A DNA stretch of 64,000 nt from Glycocaulis abyssi (GTDB taxonomy: Bacteria; Pseudomonadota; Alphaproteobacteria; Caulobacterales; Maricaulaceae): positions 248,001 through 312,000 of the forward strand of contig NZ_CP163421.1 of the NCBI RefSeq assembly GCF_041429775.1, given 5' to 3'. The notes below the pieces were generated by a model. That model saw only the letters and a list, made by a program, of their open reading frames with translations. It ran no database searches and had not been told where the DNA came from. Positions 35,042-43,636 of this stretch are shown in pieces (position 1 is the stretch's first letter; the number at the start of each line of letters is the position of its first letter). The position numbers and the translations under genes were made by a program.

Positions 35042-35793
35042 GCGCGCGCCTCGACATCATCGCCGCTAGTGCCGGCCACTCAGACCGTACGGTGCTGCAT
35101 GCGATCACCATGTCGGTGCAGCCGGGTGAGCTGATCTGTCTTGTTGGCCCCAATGGCGCGGGCAAGTCGACCCTGCTCAAACTTGCCGCCGGGATCCTGC
35201 CTGCCCGTGAGGGCGAAGTGCGCCTTGGCGGGCAGGACGTATTCGCGCTGTCCGCGCGCGAGCGTGCGGGGCACATGGCCTGGCTGGCGCAGGAGCGCGG
35301 TGCGGCCTGGGCCATGCGCGGGGTGGACATGGTGGCGCTGGGCCGGTTTGCCCATGAAGGGCGGCCCTATGAGCGCCTGCCGCAAGCGGCGCGCGAAAGC
35401 GTCAATGACGCGATTGAACGGTGCGGCGCTTCCGGCTTTGCGCACCGTCCGGTCGATACGCTTTCGGGCGGTGAGAAGGCCCGCATCCATCTGGCGCGGG
35501 TGCTGGCCGCCCGTGCGCCGCTCCTCTTGCTCGACGAGCCGCTTAACGCCCTCGATCCGCGCCACCAGCTTGACGTTATGGCGCTGCTGCGGGCAGAGGC
35601 GGCAAGCGGCACGGCCATCATTCTCGCCTTGCATGATCTGGCGATGGCGCGCCGCCATGCGGCCCGCGTCATTGTGCTGGGTGAAGGGCGGATCGTTGCC
35701 GATGGCCCGCCCGCAACCGCTCTGAGTTCCACCATTCTTGCCAACGTGTTTGCCGTCCGGGAGGCCCCGGACGGGGGCTTCTCGCCGGTCTGA
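35038..35793 (+). CDS. btuD: Cobalamin ABC transporter ATP-binding protein (BtuD-like)
   Basis: A 251-residue ABC ATPase with Walker A GPNGAGKSTLLK (about residues 38-49), Q-loop AWLAQERGAAW, signature LSGGEKARIHLARVLA (about 141-156) and Walker B LLLLDEPLNALDPRHQ. It powers the BtuC permease. Ends 21 bases before the receptor gene, behind a good AAGGAGAAAC for btuB. Confidence 0.93.
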   Translation: MSARLDIIAASAGHSDRTVLHAITMSVQPGELICLVGPNGAGKSTLLKLAAGILPAREGEVRLGGQDVFALSARERAGHMAWLAQERGAAWAMRGVDMVALGRFAHEGRPYERLPQAARESVNDAIERCGASGFAHRPVDTLSGGEKARIHLARVLAARAPLLLLDEPLNALDPRHQLDVMALLRAEAASGTAIILALHDLAMARRHAARVIVLGEGRIVADGPPATALSSTILANVFAVREAPDGGFSPV

Positions 35794-35814
35794 ATTCAAT
35801 AAGGAGAAACATTC

Positions 35815-37740
35815 ATGTTTTCGGTCAGTATTCTTGCGCTGTCGGCTGCTCTGGCCAGCGAGGCGGGCGATATCTCCGATGTCGTGACCGTCACCGGCAC
35901 GCGCGTGCCGGTCGCCGCTGAACGCCTGGCGCTGCGGGTTGATACGCTGGACCGCGACACGATTGAAGTGGAAGGTCTGACCGATCTCGTCAGCGCGCTG
36001 ACAAGATATCCGGGCTTTTCGGTCGTCCAGTCCGGCGGGGTGGGGGCGACAACGTCCATTTTCGCGCGCGGCACCAATGCCAAGCACACGCTGGTCCTGT
36101 TTGACGGCATCCGGGTGAATGACGCCTCGACGCCCGCGGGCCAGTTTGATGCCGGTCAGGATTCGCTGGGTGATCTCGACCGCGTGGAAATTGCGCGCGG
36201 GCCGCTCTCCTCGCTTTACGGCTCGGACGCGATTGGCGGCGTGATAAATCTGGTCCCGCGCCGGGGCGGGGACAGCGAATTCTCACCCTATCTCGGCCTG
36301 TCGGCAGGCTCATTCAACACGATCCGCCTGCTGGCGGGGGCATCTGGCACCACAGGGTCGCTGGAATACGGGCTCAGCGCAGAGCGCTATCAGAGCGATG
36401 GCTTTAACGCGACGCCCGCCCGCATGGCCCTGTCCGGTAATGAACGCGATGGCGGAGCGATCACGACCATCACCGCCAATGCCGCCTATGATCTTGGCAA
36501 TGGTTTTACCCTGACAGGCATCGTGCGCCACCGGGAATCCACGAGTGATTTTGACACCTTCTCCGGCGGGCCGGGCTTCTCCCAGCGGGCGGATGATCCA
36601 GGTCTCGAAGTGTCGCGCAATGACCAGACGCTCTGGCGGGCCGGTCTTGGGTGGCAGAGTAAGGATGCCCGCCTGACCAGCGCGCTGCGCCTTGGCCAGG
36701 TGCGCAACGATCGCGAAAGCAGTGATGCCAGCATTGTCACCGACACTTATGGCGCGCGCCGCAGCTTTGTGGAATGGCTGAACACTTGGCAGCCGCAAGG
36801 GTTTGCTGCGCTGGAGCCGGTTGTTGCGTTCGGCGTGCAGGCTGAGCGGGACTCCATCAACACGGCCACCGCGTGGGACGATCCGCTCTCGCGCTCGGAA
36901 AACAATGTCGGTGCGTATGTGAACGTACAGGCGCTGGCAGCGGATATGTTTGATTTGTCCGGCTCGCTGCGCGTCGATGATTTCGGCGGATTTGGCACAC
37001 AGACCACCTGGTCGCTGGGTGCCGTCTGGAGTGTTCCGCAAACGCCGTTCCAGCTGTTTGCCCGCTATGCCACCGCCTTCAAGGCACCGACCCTGTCAGA
37101 GCGGTTTGTCAGCTCGGCCTTCACCACGCCAAATCCGGATCTGCAACCCGAAGAGGCCGAGAGCTGGGAAGTGGGCGCGCGCGCGGGCTTTTCACTGGCC
37201 AGAGACCGGCAGCTAAGCGTGTCCATCAGCTATTTCGAGACCGATATCGATAATCTGATCGAGAACGTGTTCGACTTCGTCACCTTCACCGGCACCAACG
37301 AGAATATCGGCCGGGCTGAGCTTTCCGGGGTGGAAGTTACTGGCACGTTCGACCTGATGGCCAATCTGCAGCTTGATGTGGACTATGCCTATATCGAAGC
37401 CACCAATGCGGTGACGGGAACGCCGCTTCTGCGCCGCCCGCGCCATAGCTGGTCGGCCGGTCTCGTCTGGCGGCCGGTCGAGGCGCTCTCCCTGTCGGCG
37501 CGTTATCAGCGCACCGGCGCGCGGCGCGATGTGACCTATGATGATGACGGCTTCTTCGTCAGCGGCAATGCGCCGGTGGCAGGCTATGAGCTGGTCAATG
37601 TCTCAGGCCAGTGGCGGTTCAGCGAACAGCTCAGCGCCTATGTCATTGTCTCGAACGCGCTTGATACGGTTTACGAACAGCCGACCGCCTTTGCCGGTGC
37701 GCCGCGCATGGTGATGGCGGGTATTCGCGTCAGCTACTAG
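35815..37740 (+). CDS. btuB: TonB-dependent cobalamin receptor (BtuB-like)
   Basis: A 641-residue outer-membrane receptor. Signal peptide to about residue 16, TonB box DVVTVTGTRVP, plug domain (LVSALTRYPGFSVVQSGGVG, YGSDAIGGVINLVPRRGG) and a 22-strand barrel ending in an aromatic-type terminus (IRVSY). It imports B12 across the outer membrane with TonB energy. As the last gene of the riboswitch operon its cobalamin role is well supported by context. Its stop overlaps the convergent DUF3299 gene by 3 bases. Confidence 0.92.
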   Translation: MFSVSILALSAALASEAGDISDVVTVTGTRVPVAAERLALRVDTLDRDTIEVEGLTDLVSALTRYPGFSVVQSGGVGATTSIFARGTNAKHTLVLFDGIRVNDASTPAGQFDAGQDSLGDLDRVEIARGPLSSLYGSDAIGGVINLVPRRGGDSEFSPYLGLSAGSFNTIRLLAGASGTTGSLEYGLSAERYQSDGFNATPARMALSGNERDGGAITTITANAAYDLGNGFTLTGIVRHRESTSDFDTFSGGPGFSQRADDPGLEVSRNDQTLWRAGLGWQSKDARLTSALRLGQVRNDRESSDASIVTDTYGARRSFVEWLNTWQPQGFAALEPVVAFGVQAERDSINTATAWDDPLSRSENNVGAYVNVQALAADMFDLSGSLRVDDFGGFGTQTTWSLGAVWSVPQTPFQLFARYATAFKAPTLSERFVSSAFTTPNPDLQPEEAESWEVGARAGFSLARDRQLSVSISYFETDIDNLIENVFDFVTFTGTNENIGRAELSGVEVTGTFDLMANLQLDVDYAYIEATNAVTGTPLLRRPRHSWSAGLVWRPVEALSLSARYQRTGARRDVTYDDDGFFVSGNAPVAGYELVNVSGQWRFSEQLSAYVIVSNALDTVYEQPTAFAGAPRMVMAGIRVSY

Positions 37741-38309
37741 CCATCATATGGGCGCACGGAGCGCACAGCCATGGCATAGGCTGCGTCGGCCAAGTCTGTT
37801 TCGACGCGCTGTATCTCCATGCGCCCCTCCACCCATACCGGTTCCCAGAGCTGGCTGAACCGGATCGGCTCTGCCGAGCGCAGATAGACAATCTGGTTCG
37901 GCGGGGGCGGGGGGTAGTGAATGCAGGCCCCGTGATAGGGCAGGAAGAGAAACTCGCGTGCCTGGCCGCGCTCGGCATAGTCCAGCGGCAGGATATAGCC
38001 CGGCATGCGCACGATCAGACCGTCAAGCTCATCAACGACGTTGAACGTACCCATCTGTTCGTCCCGGCGGGTCTGGAACTGGCTCATCAGCGTGGGCGGT
38101 GCGATGCCTTCCTCAAGCGCCAGCAGCATTTCCAGCTCCCCCTCGGGCAGCAGGTCGCGCCAGTTGAGCAGCTCGGCCTCGGCGGCGGGATCGACATGCA
38201 GATCGCCCTGAACCTCCGCAACCGGCTGCTCGCCCGCGCCGTTTCCGGCAGGCGAGCAGGCTGCGAGGACAAGAGTTGCAATCAGGGCCAGCGGGGTCGT
38301 GGTACGCAT
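37737..38309 (-). CDS. DUF3299-domain lipoprotein
   Basis: A 190-residue protein with a lipoprotein signal (LIATLVLAACS, cysteine at about residue 18) and a DUF3299 core: VVDELDGLIVRMPGYILPLDY, then LPYHGACIHYPPPPPNQIVY with the GACIH cysteine-histidine pair that could bind a metal. Proteins of this family are often near metal or ABC transporter genes; function is unknown. It is convergent with btuB and its stop overlaps that of btuB. Confidence 0.85.
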   Translation of the reverse strand: MRTTTPLALIATLVLAACSPAGNGAGEQPVAEVQGDLHVDPAAEAELLNWRDLLPEGELEMLLALEEGIAPPTLMSQFQTRRDEQMGTFNVVDELDGLIVRMPGYILPLDYAERGQAREFLFLPYHGACIHYPPPPPNQIVYLRSAEPIRFSQLWEPVWVEGRMEIQRVETDLADAAYAMAVRSVRPYDG

Positions 38310-38428
38310 AAGTCAATGCTCCGGAAGGAAATCTCGCTGCGAGGTTAACGGGCCGCACACTCCGTTTTAACGCACCTTGGCGCATAGTCGCTTCAGAACC
38401 GCAGAAAAAAGCGGCTGGAGGGTGTGAT

Positions 38429-40267
38429 ATGGGGTTTGCCGAGGCGCGCGCAATTGCGCGTGAGCAAGAGACTGCGCAGCGCGTACGTGAAGCCGCGCGT
38501 CTTCTGATAACCAGCAGCGCCAAACAGGCTGTGCCGATGAATATCATCGGCGCTGCGGGCGTGGGCGCTATGCTCTACGGATCGGCTCCGCTGCCGCTTC
38601 TGGCTGCCTGGGTCGCCGCGATGGTTGTTGCCTCGGTCCTGCGCCTGCTATCACTAAACCGCGCCCGCAAATCGGGCACCGTGCCGACGCCTGGCCAGAT
38701 GACCAGCTATATGATCTGCACCGGCTTTGTCGGTATGCTCTGGGGCGGGGCTGGCTTTCTGCTGCCTTCTGATGCGCCGATAGGCGCACTCCTGGCCGTG
38801 GCTGTGATGATTTCGGGCATGTCGGCGGGCGCAGCCATGACCTCTGCGGCGGAGCCGCGCGTCGTGCTCGCCTATAATGTGCCCTGCCTGTCGCTGGCGG
38901 CGCTGTGGTATGCGTCGTTCGCGTCCGTGACGGGGTTTGTCCTGGCGGGCATGACACTCCTGTTCTTTCTGGTGACAACCCGGCTGGCGGCGACCTATCG
39001 CCAGAGTCTGGTCGAAACCGTCGAGGCCAATGCTGATCTGGAAGAGGCGCGTCAGGATGCCGAGGCGCAGCGCGAGGCGCTGGCCCGCCTTGCCGAGCGT
39101 CACGAGGCAGCGGCAGGCGCTGCCGAAGGCGAAGCCCGCCACAAGGCCGCCATGCTGGCCAATATGAGCCATGAGCTTGGTGCGCCGCTCAACTCCATTC
39201 TTGCCCAGACGCAGATGCTGCAGGATATCGCCCTGCCCGCCGATGCCCGGCGCATGGTCGCCCGGGTAGCGGAATCCGGGGACGCCCTTGCAGCGCTGGT
39301 GGCCGAAATTCTGGATGTATCGCGCATCGAGGCAGGCAGTTTTGAGCTGCGTCTGGATGATTTTCCGGCCGAGCGCCTGCGCGAGCGCCTGGAGCGTTTC
39401 GGCACCAAGCGTGCGGCGCCCAAGGGGCTGGATTTCCGCGTCGAGATGAATATCGACGAGAAGCTGAACCTGCGCGGCGATCAGGACAGGCTTGTGCAGA
39501 TGGCCGAAATTTTCGTCGCCAATGCGGTGCGCTTTACCCAGGCCGGTGAAGTCTGTGTCACCTTCAGCGCCTCCGAGCCGGGCGATGATGGCACCAGCCG
39601 CTTGCGGATCGCTGTCAGCGACACTGGCCGCGGCGTGCGTGAGGCTCATCGCGCCGGCCTGTTTGACGTGTTTGCCGAAGAGGCGGCCAAGCCGGGCTCT
39701 GGCGGCAGCACGGGGCTTTCCCTGCACCTTGCCAAGCGCATCGCCGCGATGATGGGCGGTGAGGTGGGCTACACGCCGGGCAATCCCGGTTCCATCTTCT
39801 GGTATGAGGTGCCTGTGCGCACAGCCAACCGGCCTGGCCGGATCGGGGATGAGCGCCTCGCCTTTGCCAATCGCCGCCTGCGCATGCTGGTGTGCGAGGC
39901 TGATCCGGCCCGCCGCGCGGTGCTGCTGGGATATCTCAAATCCTTCAACTGCGTGGTCAGCTGCGCCACCAGCATCAGTGAAATGCTCGAAGGTCTGGGT
40001 GCGTCAGCCTATGATTGCATCATTCTGGGCATGAACCTTGGCAATATCGAGCCGGAAGACGCGCTGCAGGATATCCGCATGCTGGCCTCGACCGCCTCGC
40101 TCACCCCGATTGTGCGCCTCGCGCCGGGCCTTCAGACGCCCGTACAGCGCGCCGGCGGCGAGGTGCTGGTGCGCGCACCGGTGACCTCGGAACCTCTCCT
40201 GCAGGCTCTGGAGGAGGCGCTGGCCGAGGATCCGTCGGCTATCGCCTATCTGCGCCGGACGGCCTAG
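38429..40267 (+). CDS. Membrane histidine kinase with a degenerate C-terminal receiver
   Basis: A 612-residue sensor kinase. Six or so membrane segments (about 35-185) form the sensor, a coiled coil (195-235) leads to the HisKA domain with H248 in LANMSHELGAPLNSIL, and the HATPase domain has N365 (VANAVRFT), DTGRGV (398-403) and the G2 box. The terminal part (about 483-612) is a receiver fold whose acid pocket is weakened: the phosphoacceptor position reads glycine (G534 in CIILGMN) and the expected lysine is arginine (LVRAPV). Hence a pseudo-receiver probably used for regulation or binding. It ends in a CTAG that is the MITE target. Confidence 0.9.
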   Translation: MGFAEARAIAREQETAQRVREAARLLITSSAKQAVPMNIIGAAGVGAMLYGSAPLPLLAAWVAAMVVASVLRLLSLNRARKSGTVPTPGQMTSYMICTGFVGMLWGGAGFLLPSDAPIGALLAVAVMISGMSAGAAMTSAAEPRVVLAYNVPCLSLAALWYASFASVTGFVLAGMTLLFFLVTTRLAATYRQSLVETVEANADLEEARQDAEAQREALARLAERHEAAAGAAEGEARHKAAMLANMSHELGAPLNSILAQTQMLQDIALPADARRMVARVAESGDALAALVAEILDVSRIEAGSFELRLDDFPAERLRERLERFGTKRAAPKGLDFRVEMNIDEKLNLRGDQDRLVQMAEIFVANAVRFTQAGEVCVTFSASEPGDDGTSRLRIAVSDTGRGVREAHRAGLFDVFAEEAAKPGSGGSTGLSLHLAKRIAAMMGGEVGYTPGNPGSIFWYEVPVRTANRPGRIGDERLAFANRRLRMLVCEADPARRAVLLGYLKSFNCVVSCATSISEMLEGLGASAYDCIILGMNLGNIEPEDALQDIRMLASTASLTPIVRLAPGLQTPVQRAGGEVLVRAPVTSEPLLQALEEALAEDPSAIAYLRRTA

Positions 40268-40532
40268 GGCCTGTACTCATAAAGGTTTCGGGCGTGACGC
40301 GTAGCGGATTTGGTTGCTGACAAGGAGAGACGCCCGCCGTGGAGCATCCCTCCACAAGGACGGCTCGACGCGGTCAGTGACGAAATCCGCCGCGCTCCGC
40401 AGGAGTATGGCGAAAATCGCCCACTCTTGCGTCGCAGCCCCTCGAAAGGGGACAGCCCTTCCGTCGGGCCTGCTCCTGATATTGAACGATTTTCGCGCAT
40501 ATCACGCTCCAAACCCTTTATGAGTACAGGCC
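40268..40532. mobile_element. 265-bp MITE-like element with 18-bp perfect terminal inverted repeats and CTAG target duplication
   Basis: Left end GGCCTGTACTCATAAAGG (40268-40285) is the perfect reverse complement of the right end CCTTTATGAGTACAGGCC (40515-40532); the similarity extends inward about 12 more bases with mismatches. CTAG flanks both sides (40264-40267 and 40533-40536). No transposase reading frame fits inside, so it would be a non-autonomous element mobilised by an IS5-type transposase (target YTAR is known for IS5 relatives). The internal 230 bases contain no recognisable gene. Confidence 0.88.
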
Positions 40533-40880
40533 CTAGCGGGTTTCTGATGCGACCCACTGGACGAAGCCGGTGGCGCTGAAGTCCGTGTCTGCGGGCAGGG
40601 CAAGGATACAGGGTTCGTCATAGGGGTGAAGTTCAGTCAGGCGCGTGCGGGCAGCTCCCGCGCGCGCCTTTGACGTCTTGAACAGCGCCACGGTTTCGGT
40701 CTCCGTCCGCACCTCCCCCTCCCAGCAGAAGACAGACCGCCCGGCGGGAAAGATATTCGCGCACGCGATCAGTTTTTCATCCAGCATCGTTTGCGCGACG
40801 GTCTGCGCGCCGGCACCGTCTGGCCAGGTGGTGTAGAGCACAACCACGCCATCGGCAGCGTCATCACTGTGCGTTGTCAT
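40533..40880 (-). CDS. cutA: Divalent-cation tolerance protein CutA
   Basis: A 115-residue protein from ATG at 40880, behind GGGAGGCAGCC; longer open sequence upstream on the strand is not used. Features of CutA: VVLYTTWPDGAGAQTVAQTML, LIACANIFPAGRSVFCWEGEV and ELHPYDEPCILALP. CutA forms a trimer; its metal-tolerance role in E. coli is debated. Its stop TAG (minus strand) lies in the right CTAG of the MITE. Divergent from queC. Confidence 0.93.
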   Translation of the reverse strand: MTTHSDDAADGVVVLYTTWPDGAGAQTVAQTMLDEKLIACANIFPAGRSVFCWEGEVRTETETVALFKTSKARAGAARTRLTELHPYDEPCILALPADTDFSATGFVQWVASETR

Positions 40881-40943
40881 GGCTGCCTCCCTTGCAGTCG
40901 GGGCCGTCTGCCCGGATATAGCGGGTAGCACAGAGGTTAGATC

Positions 40944-41672
40944 ATGGTTGTCCTGACAAGCAAAGCGGCTGCACACGGCGCGAAAGGCGCGCTCGTCCTG
41001 TTTTCGGGCGGGCAGGATTCGGCTGTGTGTCTGGCCCATGCGCTGACCCATTATCCGCGTGTGGAAACCATCGGCTTTGACTATGGCCAGCGTCACCGCG
41101 TGGAGATGGAGGCCCGGCTGACCGTGCGCGAAGCGATGACCGCGCTGAAGCCGGAATGGGCGGCAAGGCTCGGCGGCGATGTGACGGTGGACATTTCCGG
41201 CTATGGCCAGCTGGCCGAAAGCGCTCTGACCTATGAGCGCGTGATCGAGATGGGTGAAAGTGGCCTGCCGACCAGCTTCGTGCCGGGCCGCAATCTGGTA
41301 TTTCTGGTCATGGCGGCGGCCCATGCCTGGCGGCGCGGGCTGGATGTGCTGGTCGGCGGCATGTGCCAGACGGACTATTCCGGCTATCCAGACTGCCGCG
41401 AGGATACGCTTCAGGCACAGGAGCGCGCTTTGTCGCTGGGCCTGGATATGCCGGTCACAATCGATACGCCGCTCATGTTCCTGACCAAGGGCGAGACCTG
41501 GGCGCTGGCGCAGACGCTGGGCGGCAAACCGCTTGTCGACCTGATCGTGGAACATTCCCACACCTGCTATATGGGCGACCGGGAGCACCGGCACCCTTGG
41601 GGCTATGGCTGTGGCACCTGCCCGGCGTGCGAGCTGCGCGCGGCAGGCTGGAAGGAATGGGCAGGCGCATGA
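40944..41672 (+). CDS. queC: 7-cyano-7-deazaguanine synthase QueC
   Basis: A 242-residue PP-loop ATPase: [11 protein letters not shown] at about residues 21-31, the DYGQRHRVE motif and the C-terminal zinc site with four cysteines ([10 protein letters not shown] then [11 protein letters not shown]). It converts 7-carboxy-7-deazaguanine to preQ0 with ATP and ammonia in queuosine synthesis. It overlaps queE by 4 bases. No preQ1 riboswitch-like hairpin was seen in the 63-base gap to cutA. Confidence 0.96.
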   Translation: MVVLTSKAAAHGAKGALVLFSGGQDSAVCLAHALTHYPRVETIGFDYGQRHRVEMEARLTVREAMTALKPEWAARLGGDVTVDISGYGQLAESALTYERVIEMGESGLPTSFVPGRNLVFLVMAAAHAWRRGLDVLVGGMCQTDYSGYPDCREDTLQAQERALSLGLDMPVTIDTPLMFLTKGETWALAQTLGGKPLVDLIVEHSHTCYMGDREHRHPWGYGCGTCPACELRAAGWKEWAGA

Positions 41673-42298
41673 GCTATGCGGTCAAGGAAACCTTCCTGAC
41701 AGTGCAGGGCGAGGGCGGGCAGGCGGGCCGCGTGGCCGTGTTCCTGCGCTTTGCGGGCTGCAATCTGTGGAGCGGGCTGGAGCGCGACCGGGCAAAAGCC
41801 GTCTGCCAGTTCTGTGATACCGATTTTGTCGGAACAGATGGTCCGGGCGGGGGCAAGTTTGCCAGCGCTGAAAGCCTTGCCGTCCATGTGAAAACCTACT
41901 GGCAGGGCGGCGGAAAGCCGCTGGTGGTATGCACGGGCGGTGAGCCGCTATTGCAGCTGGATGAGGCGGCGATTGGCGCGCTCAAAGCTGAAGGCTTCGA
42001 GATTGCGGTGGAGACCAATGGCACGATTGAAGCGCCCGCTGGCCTCGACTGGATCTGTGTCAGTCCGAAATCCACCGCGCCGCTGAAACAGCGTTCTGGC
42101 GATGAGCTGAAACTCGTCTATCCGCAGGCAGACGCCATGCCGGACCTGTTTGAAGGTCTCGATTTCAAGGCTTTCCGCCTGCAGCCCATGGACGGGCCGC
42201 AGCAGATGGAAAACGCCAAAGCCGCGTTTGAATACTGCCTTGCTCACCCGCAATGGAGCCTCTCGCTCCAGACCCATAAATGGATCGGGGTGGATTAG
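41669..42298 (+). CDS. queE: 7-carboxy-7-deazaguanine synthase QueE
   Basis: From ATG 41669 the protein has 209 residues. It is a radical SAM enzyme in which the cluster cysteines sit in [14 protein letters not shown] and [11 protein letters not shown], that is CX14CX2C, a spacing known in one QueE type, instead of CX3CX2C. TGGEPLLQ is the SAM-binding motif. It rearranges carboxytetrahydropterin. The pair queC-queE is common; queD and queF are not in the window. Confidence 0.95.
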   Translation: MSYAVKETFLTVQGEGGQAGRVAVFLRFAGCNLWSGLERDRAKAVCQFCDTDFVGTDGPGGGKFASAESLAVHVKTYWQGGGKPLVVCTGGEPLLQLDEAAIGALKAEGFEIAVETNGTIEAPAGLDWICVSPKSTAPLKQRSGDELKLVYPQADAMPDLFEGLDFKAFRLQPMDGPQQMENAKAAFEYCLAHPQWSLSLQTHKWIGVD

Positions 42299-42310
42299 GG
42301 GAGGGACGAC

Positions 42311-42535
42311 CTAGTCGCGTTCGCGTCTGCGGTTACGGCGCTCTTCTTCCTCGTCGCTGGTCGTCACGGTATCGACCGCCCCTTCCGCGATATCGCCTGC
42401 AACGCCAATGGTCGCTCCGGCAGCGCCGACAACAGCGCCGGTGGCCGCTGCCGCCAGACAGCCCGGCAGCATGAGAAGGCTCAAGCCTGCGGCGAGAGCC
42501 AGCAGGCGCGGTGTGCAGTTTGTGGAGCGGGGCAT
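42311..42535 (-). CDS. Small lipoprotein
   Basis: A 74-residue protein with a lipobox LMLPGC (cysteine at residue 26), then an alanine- and glycine-rich helix (ATGAVVGAAGATIGVAGD) and a charged tail of glutamates and arginines. It resembles very small alphaproteobacterial lipoproteins with a single amphipathic glycine-rich segment. Function unknown. It lies 12 bases past queE, on the opposite strand. Confidence 0.75.
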   Translation of the reverse strand: MPRSTNCTPRLLALAAGLSLLMLPGCLAAAATGAVVGAAGATIGVAGDIAEGAVDTVTTSDEEEERRNRRRERD

Positions 42536-42650
42536 GGAGCATCCTTTGGACTGGTCAGCCCTGATCCTGCCCGCAAATGGTTAGCGAAGTATGGTGTAAT
42601 GCACAGGGCGGTGTTGGGTGCGCAGGCGGCTCTGCGCGGCCTGAGAGGCG

Positions 42651-42810
42651 GGGTGCCCCGTCGGTGCGGGGGACCCCGGTGGTTTACGTCACTTTCCTCT
42701 CAACCGGGTTCCCGGGCTTGACCCGGGATCCAGAGATTACAAGGCGAGGTATTTGCCTGTTGCTCCCCCCTCCGCCTTCTTCGAAGGCACCTCCCCCGTA
42801 AACGGGGGAG
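42651..42810. repeat. Palindromic intergenic repeats (copy B)
   Basis: Three hairpins: CCCCG-TCGGTG-CGGGG at about 42656-42671; TCCCGGG-CTTGA-CCCGGGA at 42710-42728, followed by TCCAGAG; and CTCCCCCGT-AAA-CGGGGGAG at 42791-42810. The first two, with the linker CTCTCAACCGGGTT, return with a different stem at 51.36-51.43 kb. The gap between the small lipoprotein and pirin (42536-42829) holds nothing else. Confidence 0.6.
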
Positions 42811-42829
42811 GACACCTGCGCCATCTGAA

Positions 42830-43528
42830 CTACAAACAATCGACCATCACGACTTCGGATTCCTCCAGAGCAGTGATGGTGATGACCGGCTCGTCCTTGA
42901 TCGCCGCACCGTCACGCGCGTCGAGGGATACGCCATTGACCTCCACCTTTCCGGTGGCAGGCACCAGATAGGCGTGACGGCCGTCGGCCAGCCTGTATTC
43001 GATGCTGTCACCGGCCTTCACGGTAGCGCCGAGGACGCGGGCATTGGCCCGGATCGGCAGGGCGTCCTCATCACCTTCGATGCCGGAAGCCAGCACGACC
43101 AGCTCGCCTGCGCGGCTGTCCTTGGGGAATTCGCGCGCATTCCAGTACGGCTCACCGCCGCGCTGATCGGGCATGATCCAGATCTGGAAGATGCGGGTGA
43201 TTTCATCCTCGCGGTTATATTCGGAATGGCGGATACCAGAGCCTGCGCTCATCACCTGCACATCGCCCGCCACGGTGCGGCCTTCATTGCCAAGGCTGTC
43301 CATGTGGGTGATGGCCCCGTCGCGGACATAGGTGATTATTTCCATGTCCGAATGGGGGTGGGGGTCAAAGCCCGTACCCGCCCGGATGGCATCATCATTC
43401 CAGACCCGCAAGGCACCCCAGCCCATCCGGTGGGGGTCATAGTAGTGGCCGAAGCTGAAATGGTGGCGGGCATTGAGCCAGGTGTTGGAAAAGCCGCCAA
43501 GGCTCGAAAATTCGCGTTTCACGATCAT
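42830..43528 (-). CDS. Pirin-family protein
   Basis: A 232-residue bicupin. The N-terminal cupin has the metal ligands in FDPHPHSDMEIITYV and GSGIRHSEYN, so it is likely a metal-binding pirin like YhhW, which has quercetin dioxygenase activity in E. coli. The C-terminal cupin lacks ligands, as in the family. A strong AAGGAGGT lies upstream of the start. It is the last gene of a minus-strand run. Confidence 0.93.
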   Translation of the reverse strand: MIVKREFSSLGGFSNTWLNARHHFSFGHYYDPHRMGWGALRVWNDDAIRAGTGFDPHPHSDMEIITYVRDGAITHMDSLGNEGRTVAGDVQVMSAGSGIRHSEYNREDEITRIFQIWIMPDQRGGEPYWNAREFPKDSRAGELVVLASGIEGDEDALPIRANARVLGATVKAGDSIEYRLADGRHAYLVPATGKVEVNGVSLDARDGAAIKDEPVITITALEESEVVMVDCL

Positions 43529-43636
43529 GGCAAGACCTCCTTGTTGAGCCCTTGAACGTTGACCGGAAATGTAGGCATTCGGGCGGGCGGCATAATCATG
43601 CCATGCGGCTGCTCAGTGTTGCCGGGCTGGAAACGA

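Noticed and set aside
40268-40532. Short open frames inside the MITE as a transposase remnant
   Set aside because: No DDE-type motif or homology is seen; the element is too short and frames are not kept across it.
40881-40943. preQ1 riboswitch before queC
   Set aside because: The 63-base gap lacks the C-rich loop and A-rich tail of a preQ1 aptamer.
40533-41594. A 353-codon version of cutA extending under queC
   Set aside because: CutA proteins are about 110 residues, and a good ribosome binding site precedes the ATG at 40880; the extension is antisense to queC.
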